Origin: Lacrimispora sp. 210928-DFI.3.58
GTDB taxonomy: Bacteria > Bacillota > Clostridia > Lachnospirales > Lachnospiraceae
Assembly (NCBI RefSeq): GCF_020554865.1
Contig: NZ_JAJCIC010000030.1
Span: forward strand, 1-56,180
Length of the DNA stretch: 56,180 nt
Direction: 5' to 3'
Position numbers and translations under genes: made by a program
Shown here: positions 38,701 to 48,681 of the stretch, piece after piece
Numbering within the stretch: position 1 is the stretch's first letter
Layout of the letters: each line of letters begins with the position of its first letter
The notes under the pieces: generated by a model
What the model was told of the DNA's origin: nothing
Database searches by the model: none
Seen by the model: the letters and a program-made list of their open reading frames with translations, nothing else

Positions 38701-40593
38701 ATGAGATACCAGATCATAGATGGGACAGTAACCCTGGGCGGCAGGACGATACTGTCCCATATTGAATTTGAGATACGTGGAAATGAAAAGATAGCGGTGG
38801 TGGGGAGAAATGGGGCTGGAAAGACAACGCTCCTTAAACTGATCGCAGGAGAGCTGGAGCTTGACCGGGATGACAGGCGTAAGGGGCCGGGGATTACGCG
38901 TTCCAGGGCCCTGACGATCTGTATGCTGGGACAGATGGCCTTTCAGGATGAGGCCAGAACCGTAGAGGAGGAGCTTTTGGCTGGCTGCCCGGCTGTGGAT
39001 ACCTATGACCGTGAGCGCTATGAATATCAAAAGGAGTACGATACCCTGTTTACAGGGCTGGGGTTTGTGAAGGAGGACAAGGGAAGACGGCTGTCCTCTT
39101 TTTCCGGTGGGGAAAAAACAAAGATTGCTCTGATAGGGCTTCTCCTGGCAAAGCCGGATATCCTGCTGCTGGATGAACCCACCAATCATCTTGATTTGAA
39201 TACGGTGCAGTGGCTGGAGGATTATCTGAGGCAGTACGGCAAGGCAGTGGTGATGGTGTCCCATGACCGCTTTTTCCTGGACAGGACAGCGGATATTGTC
39301 TACGAGCTGGAGTCAGGACGGCTTACCAGGTATTCCGGCAACTATACGAGCTACAGGGAGCAAAAGAGAAAACAGTATGAGCTGAAAAGGAAGACCTATG
39401 AACGCCAGCAGGAAGAAATCGCCCGTCAGAATCAGCTGATCGAGCGCTTTAAGCACAAGCCAACGAAAGCCTCCTTTGCCCGGTCGAGAAAGAAAATGCT
39501 GGAGCGGATGGAGCGGGTGGAAAAGCCTGAGGAGGATATGTCCCATATTTTTACAGGGAATATCACGCCTCTGATCGCGGGGAGCAAATGGGTGCTGGAG
39601 GCAGAGCATTTAAAGATCGGGTACGGAAAGCCCATACTGGAGCTCAGCCTGCGCATCCGCAGAGGACAGAAGATCGGGATATTGGGAGAAAATGGAAGCG
39701 GGAAATCTACCTTTCTGAAAACCGTGGCCGGCTTTCTTGATCCTGTGGAAGGAGTCTGCTGCCTGGGAAACAACATCACAATAGGATATTTTGACCAGTT
39801 TTCGGCGGAGATCACCTCGGAGAAAACAGTGGCGGAGCACTTTGGAGGGCTGTTTCCGGGGCTTACGGATAAGGAGGTCAGAAGTACCCTGGGAGCCTAT
39901 TTGTTCCGCGGAAAGGATGCCTCAAAGCGGGTATCCGGCCTGTCAGGGGGAGAGAAAGCCAGACTGGTGCTGGCAGAGCTTTTGGAAAGCCTCCCCAATT
40001 TCCTCATACTGGATGAGCCCACCAACCATATGGATATCCAGGCAAAGGAGACGTTGGAGTCTGCTTTTCAGGCATATCAGGGAACGATCCTGTTCGTATC
40101 TCATGACAGGTATTTTATCCGGCAGGTGGCCCAGTCTATCCTGATATTTGAGGATCAGTCTGCTATGTATTACCCCTTTGGCTATGAGCATTACCTGGAG
40201 CGCTTAAAGAAGGAAAGGCAAGGTGAGAGCCTGGCTGCCAGGATGAAGGCGGAGGAGCAGGCATTGATCGCAGGCCTTAAGTCGGTTCCGAGGGCAGAAC
40301 GCCACCGCCTGCGGGAGATCCCCACAGAGGAGGCCTATGACGACTGGCGTTTGAGACTGGCGCGGGAGCGCATGGAGAAGGCGGCAGAGCGGGTGGAGGA
40401 GCTGGAAAGGCAGCTCGCGGAGGCAGAGCTTGCGGGCTGGAGGCTGTTTTACACGGAGGAGGCTGGGGCCTGTGCGCAGACGGAAAATGTCTCCTATGAG
40501 GCCGCCTGCCATGAATGGCACACCTGCTGCATGGAATGGTATGACATTTTCCAGGAATGCTTTCCGCACTCTGACATCACACATTTACCATAA
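38701..40593 (+). CDS. ABC-F family ATPase
   Basis: A 630-residue soluble protein with two ABC domains and no TM segment. Domain 1 has Walker A GRNGAGKTTL, signature FSGGEKTKIAL and LLLDEPTNHLD. Domain 2 has GENGSGKSTF, LSGGEKARLVL and LILDEPTNHMD. The interdomain linker (about 215-290) is rich in Lys, Arg, Gln and Glu, and the C-terminal 110 residues form a coiled-coil-like extension. ABC-F proteins bind the ribosomal E site; some confer antibiotic resistance, others are translation factors, and this one cannot be assigned. Its 3' end overlaps that of the convergent regulator gene by 17 bp. Confidence 0.9.
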   Translation: MRYQIIDGTVTLGGRTILSHIEFEIRGNEKIAVVGRNGAGKTTLLKLIAGELELDRDDRRKGPGITRSRALTICMLGQMAFQDEARTVEEELLAGCPAVDTYDRERYEYQKEYDTLFTGLGFVKEDKGRRLSSFSGGEKTKIALIGLLLAKPDILLLDEPTNHLDLNTVQWLEDYLRQYGKAVVMVSHDRFFLDRTADIVYELESGRLTRYSGNYTSYREQKRKQYELKRKTYERQQEEIARQNQLIERFKHKPTKASFARSRKKMLERMERVEKPEEDMSHIFTGNITPLIAGSKWVLEAEHLKIGYGKPILELSLRIRRGQKIGILGENGSGKSTFLKTVAGFLDPVEGVCCLGNNITIGYFDQFSAEITSEKTVAEHFGGLFPGLTDKEVRSTLGAYLFRGKDASKRVSGLSGGEKARLVLAELLESLPNFLILDEPTNHMDIQAKETLESAFQAYQGTILFVSHDRYFIRQVAQSILIFEDQSAMYYPFGYEHYLERLKKERQGESLAARMKAEEQALIAGLKSVPRAERHRLREIPTEEAYDDWRLRLARERMEKAAERVEELERQLAEAELAGWRLFYTEEAGACAQTENVSYEAACHEWHTCCMEWYDIFQECFPHSDITHLP

Positions 40594-42559
40594 GAGCTCC
40601 AAGCTCTGTGACCTCGCAGCCCCCTCTGGTGCGGTGGACCTTGATGTAGCCGCCTTCTGCCAGCCTCTGTAAGATGGTGCGGATCTTGCCCTCTGACAAG
40701 CTGATCCCCTCCTCCGCCAGTCTGCTCTGGATCGCGGCCCTGCCGATACGCGGGCTGGCTGCGATCAGGGAGAGGATTTTCTTGTCGGTCAGCTCCAGCC
40801 GTGTTTCGCGGCTGCGTATCTGGTTTAAAATATATCCCGGCAGATCGTTTAACTGCAGAGGCTCCCGTTTGTACAGGCAGGAGAAATAGCTGCACAGATT
40901 GTTGACTTCTTTGATGTTTCCCGGCCAGTCATATCTCTTTAAATAAGAAGAAAGATTTTCTGAGAGCACCTGTCTGGCAGTGACAGAAGGGTCCTTAAAG
41001 GCATGCTTTAATGCGCTTTCCAAAAGAAGGGGGATATCTCCCCGGCGCTGCCTTAGGGGAAGGGTGTTTAAGGAAACCGTATTGAGCAGGAAAAAGAGGT
41101 CATCCAGAAAGCGTCCCTCCAGCACCAGAGCGTAGAGATCCGTGGTTGTGGTGGCAATGATCCTTACATTCAGGGGACTTAGCGTGTCGGCACCCATTGC
41201 CATATAGTATCCGTTGTGGAGCACATTCAGAAGAAGCTGCTGGGTCTCTAAGCCCATGTGATGGATGCCGTTCAGCAGCAGAGTTCCTCCTGCTGCGGCC
41301 TCAAGGGCCCCCACACGGTGATGCAGGCCCTGGGCCGGGTTTTCCCTGGAGCCCAGAAGCTCGGCTTCAATATAAGAGGGTGTCAGGGAAGAGAAGTTCA
41401 GTGAAACAAAGGGCCCCTTATGCCGCATGGAGTTGCGGTGAATGGCCTGAGCCAGCATTTCCTTTTCCGTGCCGCTTTCCCCCTGGATGATGATATGGTA
41501 ATCATTCAGGGATACCCTTCTGGCAGTATCCAAAAGATGGAGCTGGATGGGATGGCAGGTCACAAAGTGGCTGAAATCACAGAGATGAAGGACCCTGGGC
41601 GGAAATAAAAGCCTGGAGGCCCCTTCCTCACAGGGGGCGCCGTGGAGAAGATACAGGGCTGTATTGCGGCTGAGAGTAAACTTCTGGGACCAGAGGCGTA
41701 AGGGCCGCATTCCCTCCTTCTCTATGATGATGTCATTCTGGTTGGGAAAATCGTAGGGGATTCCGTATTCCTTTAAGAGCTGGACAAAGCTTTCCCCTAT
41801 TTTATTCCCATCTTTAAAGCCGATAAGCTTCTGAAAGGCGGCATTGATGAATTCCACCTGCCCGCCCTGATTGACAAGGCACAGGCCCTCGGAAACATTT
41901 TCAATGATGATCCGGCTGATCTGCCTGGAGTCCAGGCTGCGGCTGAGCTGCTGGTTGGAGAGCTTTAACACCTGGACGAGATGGCTCATGTAGTTTCGTG
42001 TGATCTCATCTGCCAGGCTGGTGGGAAGGCCAAAGAAGGCGATGATCTCATTGATGGTGGAGATATCCACTACTCGGTTTCCGATATCAATGACAGTCCG
42101 CACGCATCGGGGGACAAGATGAAGCTCGCCGGGGGTCACACCGTAGATAATATCCTCCTGGTATCCGGGACATCCCGGATAATAGGGGATAAACTGGTAT
42201 TGAGAAAACCCGTATTCCTGCAGCTGCCTTACCACCTCCAGAGCAGAGGCCTCCGTATCGTTGACAAGATAGACCAGAGAACCCGGCGGGATCTGCAGGA
42301 TCTTATGGAGATAGGTGTGGTTGAAAATACGCATGCATATGAGCTGCCCGATCCTGTCAGGAATGGAATAAGGCAGATTATGATAAACATTCTCACTGGA
42401 AAACAGGATAAGGTCTGTCTTCTGAAGTGCTTCCGGGGTCAGATCTGCGGACTGAATGGATTCAATGGTAAGATATTGGCTGAAAATAGAGGAGAGATAG
42501 GAGGCAATCCCGATCTTTGCCACTGGATTCTGTGTTAATATCAACAATTTTTTCTTCAT
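40577..42559 (-). CDS. Sigma-54-activator-like regulator with degenerate AAA+ motifs
   Basis: A protein of about 660 residues. An N-terminal receiver-sized sensory region (about 1-200) is followed by a PAS domain (about 220-290, FINAAFQKLIGFKDG), an AAA+ domain (about 345-570) and a C-terminal winged-helix-like segment. The AAA+ part resembles NtrC-type activators but is altered. Walker A reads GESGTEKE instead of GESGTGKE, the GAFTGA loop is missing (GSRENPAQG in its place), and Walker B reads LLLNGIHH instead of LFLDEI. It is therefore unlikely to act with sigma-54. It is divergent from the dipeptide operon and probably controls it. AAAGGGAGG precedes ATG 42559. Confidence 0.82.
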   Translation of the reverse strand: MKKKLLILTQNPVAKIGIASYLSSIFSQYLTIESIQSADLTPEALQKTDLILFSSENVYHNLPYSIPDRIGQLICMRIFNHTYLHKILQIPPGSLVYLVNDTEASALEVVRQLQEYGFSQYQFIPYYPGCPGYQEDIIYGVTPGELHLVPRCVRTVIDIGNRVVDISTINEIIAFFGLPTSLADEITRNYMSHLVQVLKLSNQQLSRSLDSRQISRIIIENVSEGLCLVNQGGQVEFINAAFQKLIGFKDGNKIGESFVQLLKEYGIPYDFPNQNDIIIEKEGMRPLRLWSQKFTLSRNTALYLLHGAPCEEGASRLLFPPRVLHLCDFSHFVTCHPIQLHLLDTARRVSLNDYHIIIQGESGTEKEMLAQAIHRNSMRHKGPFVSLNFSSLTPSYIEAELLGSRENPAQGLHHRVGALEAAAGGTLLLNGIHHMGLETQQLLLNVLHNGYYMAMGADTLSPLNVRIIATTTTDLYALVLEGRFLDDLFFLLNTVSLNTLPLRQRRGDIPLLLESALKHAFKDPSVTARQVLSENLSSYLKRYDWPGNIKEVNNLCSYFSCLYKREPLQLNDLPGYILNQIRSRETRLELTDKKILSLIAASPRIGRAAIQSRLAEEGISLSEGKIRTILQRLAEGGYIKVHRTRGGCEVTELGALMVNV

Positions 42560-42586
42560 TCTATAGGACCTCCCTTTATTAGGTAA

Positions 42587-42628
42587 ATTATAAGGCATTT
42601 TTCGCGGCAAAACAACCTAAATGCCTTA
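42587..42628 (-). promoter_or_regulatory. Regulator promoter with overlapping 10-bp inverted repeat
   Basis: On the minus strand TTGTTT (42610-42615) and TATAAT (42587-42592) are spaced by 17 bp. A perfect inverted repeat TAAGGCATTT/AAATGCCTTA (42591-42600 with 42619-42628) overlaps the -10 box and sits above the -35 box. No T run follows, so an operator is more likely than a terminator. Confidence 0.6.
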
Positions 42629-42675
42629 AAAAAGAAAGAAAAATAAAATGTTTTGATATTTGAAACTGCGTTTCT

Positions 42676-42704
42676 TTGACATCAATGTGTTAATTCACTA
42701 AAAT
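42676..42704 (+). promoter_or_regulatory. Sigma-A promoter of the dipeptide operon
   Basis: TTGACA (42676-42681) and TAAAAT (42699-42704) are separated by 17 bp. No GG-N10-GC sigma-54 motif is seen nearby. Confidence 0.7.
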
Positions 42705-42825
42705 ACTAATAAGCAAGGGCGCTCTTTAATGTCAAATAGATGAACTGCGCCATGCTTTTTTCTTTATATCCAAAATGGTAACAGGACGGATATACGGAAA
42801 AAGCGAAGAAAAGGAGGATATGCAA

Positions 42826-44481
42826 ATGAAAAAAAGAACATTGTCATGGATGCTTGCGGCAGCGATCGTAGCTGGTTCCCTGGCAGGCTGCGGCGGAGGT
42901 TCCACGGAAACAACGGCAGCATCAGGCGGACAGGAGACCACAGCAGCAGCTTCCGCTGAGGCAGGAGCAGGGACCGAGGCAGCAGCTGGTGAGACATCCG
43001 GCAAGGACAGCCTGGTGATCGCAATGGCTTCCGATATTTTATCCATGGATCCCTACAGATACGACGAGGGCCCCACAAACCAGGTTATGCTTCATATGTA
43101 TGAGGGACTGGTCCGTCAGGCAGCTGATATGTCTTTCGAGCCATGTCTTGCAGAAAGCTGGGATACATCTGAGGACGGCCTGACATGGACCTTCCATTTA
43201 AGAAAGGGCGTTAAGTTCCATGACGGCGAGGAGATGGATTCCGCAGATGCTCTGGCTTCCATTAAGACAGCCATGAATCCGGATTCCCCATCCGCATTCA
43301 GCAGCTACACCAGCAGCTTTACTTCTGTTGAGGCTCCTGATGCTGAGACGATTGTGATCACAACCGATACGATCAATCCCCTGATGCTGTTCGATCTGGC
43401 TCAGATCTACATCTTAAAGCAGGAAAATGTTGAGGGCAAGACAGAGGAGGAGATCGCTGCCAAGGTAGTCGGTACAGGCCGCTATAAATTCGTAGAGCAG
43501 GTAAAGGAAGACCATATTGATATGGTCGCAAATGAAGATTACTGGGGCGAGGTTCCGGCGATCAAGAATGTGCGCTTCCGCCCGATCACCAATGAGGCTA
43601 CCAGAACTGCAACCATGCTGACAGGAGAGGTTGATTTCACCATCGGTGTTTCTGTCCGCGACATTGACAGACTGGAGAACACAGAGGGGATCAGCGTTTT
43701 AAGACAGAAGGGTCTGCGTGAGATCTATCTGAACCTTGACAGCCGTGAGGATTCTCCTCTGTTCCCAGGACAGAAGAACCCAATGTCTGATCCAAAGGTA
43801 CGTCAGGCTATGTATCTCGCAATTGATGAGTCTGCTATCATCAAGAGCATCATGAACGGCTGCGCGTTTGAGATGAATTCTATCGTTCCTGAGGGTTATG
43901 TTGGTTACAAAGAGGTAAGCCGTGAGGCATATGATCCGGAGAAGGCAAAGGCTCTTTTAGCAGAGGCAGGATATCCGGATGGCTTTGAGGTAACCCTGGA
44001 TGCGCCAAATGACCGCTATATGAATGACGCGCAGATCGCTCAGGCTGTTGCCGGCTTCCTTGAGAAGGTAGGCATCAAGGTGAACTTAAACCTGATGCCA
44101 AAGGCAAACTTCTTCAGCTACATCAAGCCGGTTGAGAACAATTCCATGTTCTTAATGACTGGCTGGTCTGATTCCTCAGGCGATGGCCTGTCACTGGCTC
44201 ACGATATGCTGCACACCTATGACAGAGAGGCTGGCAAGGGTACAGTAAACAGAGGACATTACTCCAATGCAGAGGTAGATGCCCTGATCGAACAGGCATT
44301 GACTGAGCTGGATGATGCAAAGAGAGGCGAGCTGGTAGCTCAGATCGATGAGATCGCAAGAGCAGATTACGCATATATCCCGCTTCACTTTGAGCAGGAT
44401 ACCAATGCGATCAAGGATACCTTGAACTATACTCCAAGAATGAACAACTATGTATTCGCATGGGAGTTTTCTTACAAATAA
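42826..44481 (+). CDS. Peptide/dipeptide ABC transporter substrate-binding lipoprotein
   Basis: A lipoprotein of about 551 residues of the SBP_bac_5 (OppA/DppA) family. The signal peptide ends in the lipobox LAGC (Cys about 23), followed by a Thr/Ala/Glu-rich linker. The mature domain shows MASDILSMDPYRYDEGPTNQ, LAESWDTSEDGLTWTFHLRK and VKFHDGEEMDSADALAS, all canonical for the family. ATG 42826 is 8 bp after AGGAGG; the ORF extends to 42775 without a better start. It is the first gene of the operon. Downstream peptidases suggest it binds dipeptides, perhaps isoaspartyl ones. Confidence 0.9.
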   Translation: MKKRTLSWMLAAAIVAGSLAGCGGGSTETTAASGGQETTAAASAEAGAGTEAAAGETSGKDSLVIAMASDILSMDPYRYDEGPTNQVMLHMYEGLVRQAADMSFEPCLAESWDTSEDGLTWTFHLRKGVKFHDGEEMDSADALASIKTAMNPDSPSAFSSYTSSFTSVEAPDAETIVITTDTINPLMLFDLAQIYILKQENVEGKTEEEIAAKVVGTGRYKFVEQVKEDHIDMVANEDYWGEVPAIKNVRFRPITNEATRTATMLTGEVDFTIGVSVRDIDRLENTEGISVLRQKGLREIYLNLDSREDSPLFPGQKNPMSDPKVRQAMYLAIDESAIIKSIMNGCAFEMNSIVPEGYVGYKEVSREAYDPEKAKALLAEAGYPDGFEVTLDAPNDRYMNDAQIAQAVAGFLEKVGIKVNLNLMPKANFFSYIKPVENNSMFLMTGWSDSSGDGLSLAHDMLHTYDREAGKGTVNRGHYSNAEVDALIEQALTELDDAKRGELVAQIDEIARADYAYIPLHFEQDTNAIKDTLNYTPRMNNYVFAWEFSYK

Positions 44482-44511
44482 GTGAGAGATAGACAGGTAA
44501 TGCCTGCAAAG

Positions 44512-44597
44512 GGAGCCGTGTGAAACCGGCTCCTTTTCAGGCTTTTACGGAGTATCAGGCAAAGGGCGCCGCTGGAAAGGGCGGCCCTTGGTGGCGC
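44512..44597 (+). terminator. Hairpins between binding-protein and permease genes
   Basis: GGAGCCG (44512-44518) pairs with CGGCTCC (44527-44533) and is followed by TTTT. A second stem, GCGCC (44566-44570) with GGCGC (44593-44597), is followed by GTTTT. They probably cause partial termination and protect the abundant upstream mRNA. The rest of the 264-bp gap holds no gene. Confidence 0.6.
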
Positions 44598-44745
44598 GTT
44601 TTGTCCGGTACTCCGAAAGGCTTCGTTCGCATAGAAGCCTGCCGTCAGGCGATATGGAGGTTTTAAAAGCACAGAGGTATTCCCGGAGGTCCGGCTGGAA
44701 AGGGGCTTTGAGGAGTACAGCTAATGGAATAGGAGGCAAGCGACA

Positions 44746-45711
44746 GTGATAAAATATGTAGTAAAACGTTTCGTGCAGATGATCGTGGTGCTGTTCATCG
44801 TATCAGTGCTGGTGTTTCTTCTGACGAACTTTATCGGCGATCCTGTAGACATGCTGGTTCCCGAAAATGCCACTCTCGAACAAATCGAATCCGCCAGGGC
44901 ACGCCTGGGCCTTGACAAGCCCCTTCCTGTACAGTACGGCATCTTTTTAAATGATGTGCTCCATGGAAATTTGGGAAAGTCCTATACCTATGGCCTTCCT
45001 GCCATGAGCCTGATCGTGGAGCGTATGCCGGCCACGCTGGAGTTAGTGGCTGTGGCAGCCACACTGGTGCTGCTGGTATCCATACCTCTAGGTGTGTACG
45101 CGGGAGCTTATCCGAAGAGAAAGACAAGTAAGCTCATCATGTCCGGTTCCATTCTGGGCATTTCCCTTCCCTCCTTCTGGCTGGGAATGATGATGATCTA
45201 TATTTTTGCAGTGGTCTTGAGAGTTCTTCCTGCTTCAGGAAGAGGAGAGCCTGTGGATGTGCTGGGGGTAAAGCTGAGCCTGTTCGCACCTGGAGGGATC
45301 CGCTATATCATCCTTCCGGCCGTTACCCTGGCACTCACCAATCTGGCTACCATGCTGAGGCTTACCCGCTCCGGCATTCTGGAAAATATGCGCCAGGATT
45401 ACATCAAGTTTGCCAGGGCAAAGGGCGTTCCGGCAAAGTCCATCCTCTTTGGACATGCCCTGAAAAATGCATTGATCCCGGTCATCACTGTTTTTGGCCT
45501 GGATCTGGGAAATATGATCGCCTTTACTACCATCACAGAGACCATCTTTGCATGGCCCGGCATGGGAAAGCTTTTGATCGACGCCATCAACAAGGCAGAC
45601 AGGCCCATCATCGTGGCATATCTGATGGCGGCCTCCTGCATGTTCGTGGTTTTGAACTTTATTGTAGATATTCTTTACACTCTGGTTGACCCCAGGATCG
45701 AATTGAGGTGA
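44746..45711 (+). CDS. Dipeptide ABC transporter permease, DppB-like
   Basis: A 321-residue permease with six hydrophobic segments. It has an N-terminal VVKRFVQMIVVLFIVSVLVF, the DppB-type GLDKPLPVQYGIFL, and the EAA loop YIKFARAKGVPAKSILFGHA. The start is GTG 44746, with AGGAGG nine bases upstream. It imports peptides together with the DppC-like gene 4 bp downstream. Confidence 0.92.
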   Translation: MIKYVVKRFVQMIVVLFIVSVLVFLLTNFIGDPVDMLVPENATLEQIESARARLGLDKPLPVQYGIFLNDVLHGNLGKSYTYGLPAMSLIVERMPATLELVAVAATLVLLVSIPLGVYAGAYPKRKTSKLIMSGSILGISLPSFWLGMMMIYIFAVVLRVLPASGRGEPVDVLGVKLSLFAPGGIRYIILPAVTLALTNLATMLRLTRSGILENMRQDYIKFARAKGVPAKSILFGHALKNALIPVITVFGLDLGNMIAFTTITETIFAWPGMGKLLIDAINKADRPIIVAYLMAASCMFVVLNFIVDILYTLVDPRIELR

Positions 45712-45715
45712 TGAC

Positions 45716-46624
45716 ATGGAGCAGACAGTACATACAGAGAATAAAAGTTGGTGGAAGCGTTTTCTGGCATCGGAGTTTTTCTTCCACTATAAGCACAACC
45801 TGCCGGCCATTATCGGAAGTATTTTGGTGCTGATCGCAGTTGTGATCGCAGTGTTCGGGCGCTTCTTCGCTCCCCAGAACCCATACGATCTGACACAGAT
45901 CGACCTGATGGATTCCTATCTTCCGCCGGTGTGGCTGGATGGAGGAAAGGCCGGCTTCCTTCTGGGAACAGATGCCCAGGGACGTGACATTTTCAGCGCT
46001 ATCATTTATGGAAGCGCCAGTTCTATTATGATCGGTCTGGTGGGTATGTCGGCTTCCTGTATCATAGGTACAACATTGGGACTGATCGCCGGATACTTTG
46101 GAGGAAAGGTTGACGCCCTCATCATGCGTATTGCAGATGTGCAGCTGTCATTTCCTTCCATGCTGATCGCCCTTTTCATCATGTCCGTATTCGGGCGCGG
46201 TGTAGGAAAGCTCCTTATTGCCCTTACTATGGTGGGCTGGGTTACATACGCCAGAACGGTCCGTGGTGAGACGCTTTCCGTGAAGAAAATGGAGTACGTG
46301 GAGGCAGCCCGAACCATTGGCCTGCCAAACCGCATCATTATCTTAAAGCATGTTCTGCCCAATGTAGTGAATTCCATTATCGTTCTGGCAACCATCCAGG
46401 TGGGCAGCTTCATTCTGACAGAGGCTACCTTGAGCTTTCTGGGCGTGGGCGTTCCTATCACAAAGCCATCCCTGGGGCTGCTTGTGAAGACGGGCTTTGA
46501 TGTTCTGTTCTCAGGACTTTGGTGGGCTTCCGTGTTCCCAGGCCTGTATATCATGCTGATCGTGTTCGGTATCAATCTGCTGGGAGATTTCCTGCGTGAT
46601 GAGCTGAACCCCAACCTGAAATAA
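45716..46624 (+). CDS. Dipeptide ABC transporter permease, DppC-like
   Basis: A 302-residue permease with the short cytoplasmic N-terminus typical of DppC/OppC. It contains LLGTDAQGRDIFSAIIYGS after TM1 and an EAA loop MEYVEAARTIGLPNRIIILK. It ends in GDFLRDELNPNLK, the usual OppC terminus. The ATPase gene follows after 11 bp. Confidence 0.92.
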   Translation: MEQTVHTENKSWWKRFLASEFFFHYKHNLPAIIGSILVLIAVVIAVFGRFFAPQNPYDLTQIDLMDSYLPPVWLDGGKAGFLLGTDAQGRDIFSAIIYGSASSIMIGLVGMSASCIIGTTLGLIAGYFGGKVDALIMRIADVQLSFPSMLIALFIMSVFGRGVGKLLIALTMVGWVTYARTVRGETLSVKKMEYVEAARTIGLPNRIIILKHVLPNVVNSIIVLATIQVGSFILTEATLSFLGVGVPITKPSLGLLVKTGFDVLFSGLWWASVFPGLYIMLIVFGINLLGDFLRDELNPNLK

Positions 46625-46635
46625 GGAGGCGCCAG

Positions 46636-47640
46636 ATGGAAGACAAGATTTTACTTGATATAAAGGGTCTTAAGACCTATTTCCACACCTTCAAGGGAGT
46701 GGTGAAGGCAGTTGATGATGTAAGCTTTGACGTGAAAGAGGGAGAAATTTTAGGAATCGTAGGTGAGTCGGGAAGCGGCAAGTCTGTCACAAGCTTTTCT
46801 ATCTTAAAGCTGGTGGAGGAACCGGGAGTCGTAGAGGCAGAGCGCATTTTCTTTGACGGAAAGGATCTGACAAAGGCCGGGGAGAAGGAGATGACGAAGA
46901 TCAGGGGCAAGGAGATCGCCATGGTCTTTCAGGATCCCATGACCTCCTTAAATCCCCTCTACACCATACAGAGGCAGATGGAGGAGGTGCTGATCCTCCA
47001 TGAACCCCAGATGAATGCGGCCCAGAGGTGGGCGCGCTGTATCGAGCTTCTGGCCTCCGTGGGCATCCCCAATCCGGAGGAGCGCTTAAAGGAGTATCCC
47101 AACCAGTTTTCCGGCGGTATGCGCCAGAGGGTGATCATCGCCATTGCCCTGGCCACCAATCCAAAGCTTCTGATCGCCGATGAGCCGACGACAGCTCTGG
47201 ATGTGACCATTCAGGGACAGATTCTGAAGCTTATGAAAAAGCTGGTAAAGGAGCACCATACCTCTCTGATCTTGATCACTCACGACCTGGCTGTGGTATC
47301 CCAGATGGTGGACAAGATCAATGTTATGTACTGCGGCAAGCTGGTAGAGACAGGAAGCACGGAGGATATCATTTATCACAATGCCCATCCCTACACAGAG
47401 GGACTTTTAAATTCCATTCCAAAGCTCTATGAGGACAGGGACCGTCTGGACTATATCCCAGGCATGGTTCCCAACATGTTTGAGCTGCCTGAAGGCTGTT
47501 ATTTTGCGCCCAGGTGCAAATATTGCCAGGAGATCTGCCGCCATGAAAAGCCGCAGATGCAGGAGGTGGGGCCAGGCCACAGAGCAGCCTGTCATTTCCC
47601 ACTGCTGAAGGAAAAGCAAGCAGCAAAGGAGGCAAAGTGA
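46636..47640 (+). CDS. Dipeptide ABC transporter ATPase, DppD-like
   Basis: A 334-residue ATPase: Walker [31 protein letters not shown], signature [16 protein letters not shown], and [14 protein letters not shown]. The C-terminal oligopeptide-transporter domain includes a cysteine set ([15 protein letters not shown]), typical of Opp/Dpp ATPases that bind an Fe-S cluster or zinc. The stop overlaps the ATG of the next gene. Confidence 0.93.
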   Translation: MEDKILLDIKGLKTYFHTFKGVVKAVDDVSFDVKEGEILGIVGESGSGKSVTSFSILKLVEEPGVVEAERIFFDGKDLTKAGEKEMTKIRGKEIAMVFQDPMTSLNPLYTIQRQMEEVLILHEPQMNAAQRWARCIELLASVGIPNPEERLKEYPNQFSGGMRQRVIIAIALATNPKLLIADEPTTALDVTIQGQILKLMKKLVKEHHTSLILITHDLAVVSQMVDKINVMYCGKLVETGSTEDIIYHNAHPYTEGLLNSIPKLYEDRDRLDYIPGMVPNMFELPEGCYFAPRCKYCQEICRHEKPQMQEVGPGHRAACHFPLLKEKQAAKEAK

Positions 47641-48635
47641 TGGAGCCATTGATCGAAGTAAAGAATTTAAGTCAGGAATTTCATCTCACAAAGGGCCTTC
47701 TGCAGTCCCTGCGTTTTGAGAAGGGAAAGCTGATAAAAGAGGATAAGGTGGTACATGCAGTCAATTCCGTGAATTTCCAGATCCAGAAGGGCGAGGTCTT
47801 CAGCCTTGTGGGAGAGAGCGGCTGCGGCAAATCCACCACAGCCAGAACCATCATCCGCCTGCTGGAGCCCACTGGCGGACAGGTGCTTTATAAGGGCAAG
47901 GATATCAGCCATTTAAGTGCAAAGGAGCTTCTTCCCTATAGAAAGAGCATGCAGATGATCTTCCAGGATCCTTATGCTTCCCTGAATCCGAGGCAGAGGG
48001 TGGAGGAGATCATCATGGAGCCCCTTCTGTTCCACGGCATTGCAAAGACCAGGTCTGAGGCCAGGGAGAGGTGCATGGATATCTTAAAGCGCGTGGGCAT
48101 CCGCCCGGAGCAGGCCGGACGTTACCCACACCAGTTCTCCGGAGGCCAGAGACAGCGTATCGGAATCGCCAGAGCCCTTGCGGTGAACCCGGAGTTTATC
48201 ATTGCCGATGAGCCTGTGTCTGCTCTTGACGTGTCCATCCAGGCACAGATCCTGAACCTTTTGATGGATTTAAAGGATGAGTTCAACTTTTCCTATCTGT
48301 TCATTGCCCACGATCTGTCCGTAGTAAGGCATATCAGTGACAGACTGGGAGTGATGTACCTGGGGTCCATCGTGGAGCTGGGAGATAAGCATGCCCTTTT
48401 TGGCAATCCTGTCCATCCCTACACAAAGGTGCTCTTTTCCGCAGTGCCTACCGTAGGTGAGAAGCCTCTGGTGGAGAGCATTGAGGCTCAGGGAGAGATC
48501 CCCAGTCCGGTCAATCTGCCCAAGGGCTGCTATTTCAGTGACCGCTGCCCCTATGCGACGGAGAAATGCCGCAGGGAGAAGCCAGTCCTTAAGGAGATCG
48601 AGCCGGGACATCTGGCAGCCTGCCATATGCTGTAA
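47640..48635 (+). CDS. Dipeptide ABC transporter ATPase, DppF-like
   Basis: A 331-residue ATPase: Walker [31 protein letters not shown], signature [30 protein letters not shown], and a C-terminal cysteine set ([15 protein letters not shown]). It is translationally coupled to the preceding ATPase (TGATG). An AAAGGAGG overlaps the end of that gene. Confidence 0.93.
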   Translation: MEPLIEVKNLSQEFHLTKGLLQSLRFEKGKLIKEDKVVHAVNSVNFQIQKGEVFSLVGESGCGKSTTARTIIRLLEPTGGQVLYKGKDISHLSAKELLPYRKSMQMIFQDPYASLNPRQRVEEIIMEPLLFHGIAKTRSEARERCMDILKRVGIRPEQAGRYPHQFSGGQRQRIGIARALAVNPEFIIADEPVSALDVSIQAQILNLLMDLKDEFNFSYLFIAHDLSVVRHISDRLGVMYLGSIVELGDKHALFGNPVHPYTKVLFSAVPTVGEKPLVESIEAQGEIPSPVNLPKGCYFSDRCPYATEKCRREKPVLKEIEPGHLAACHML

Positions 48636-48681
48636 GAACAGTACGGAATGTAAATGTCAGCAGAACATCAGGGATGAGGTG

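Noticed and set aside
38701..40593. Definite antibiotic-resistance determinant
   Set aside because: ABC-F membership is clear, but linker and C-terminal features do not let me place it in a resistance subfamily.
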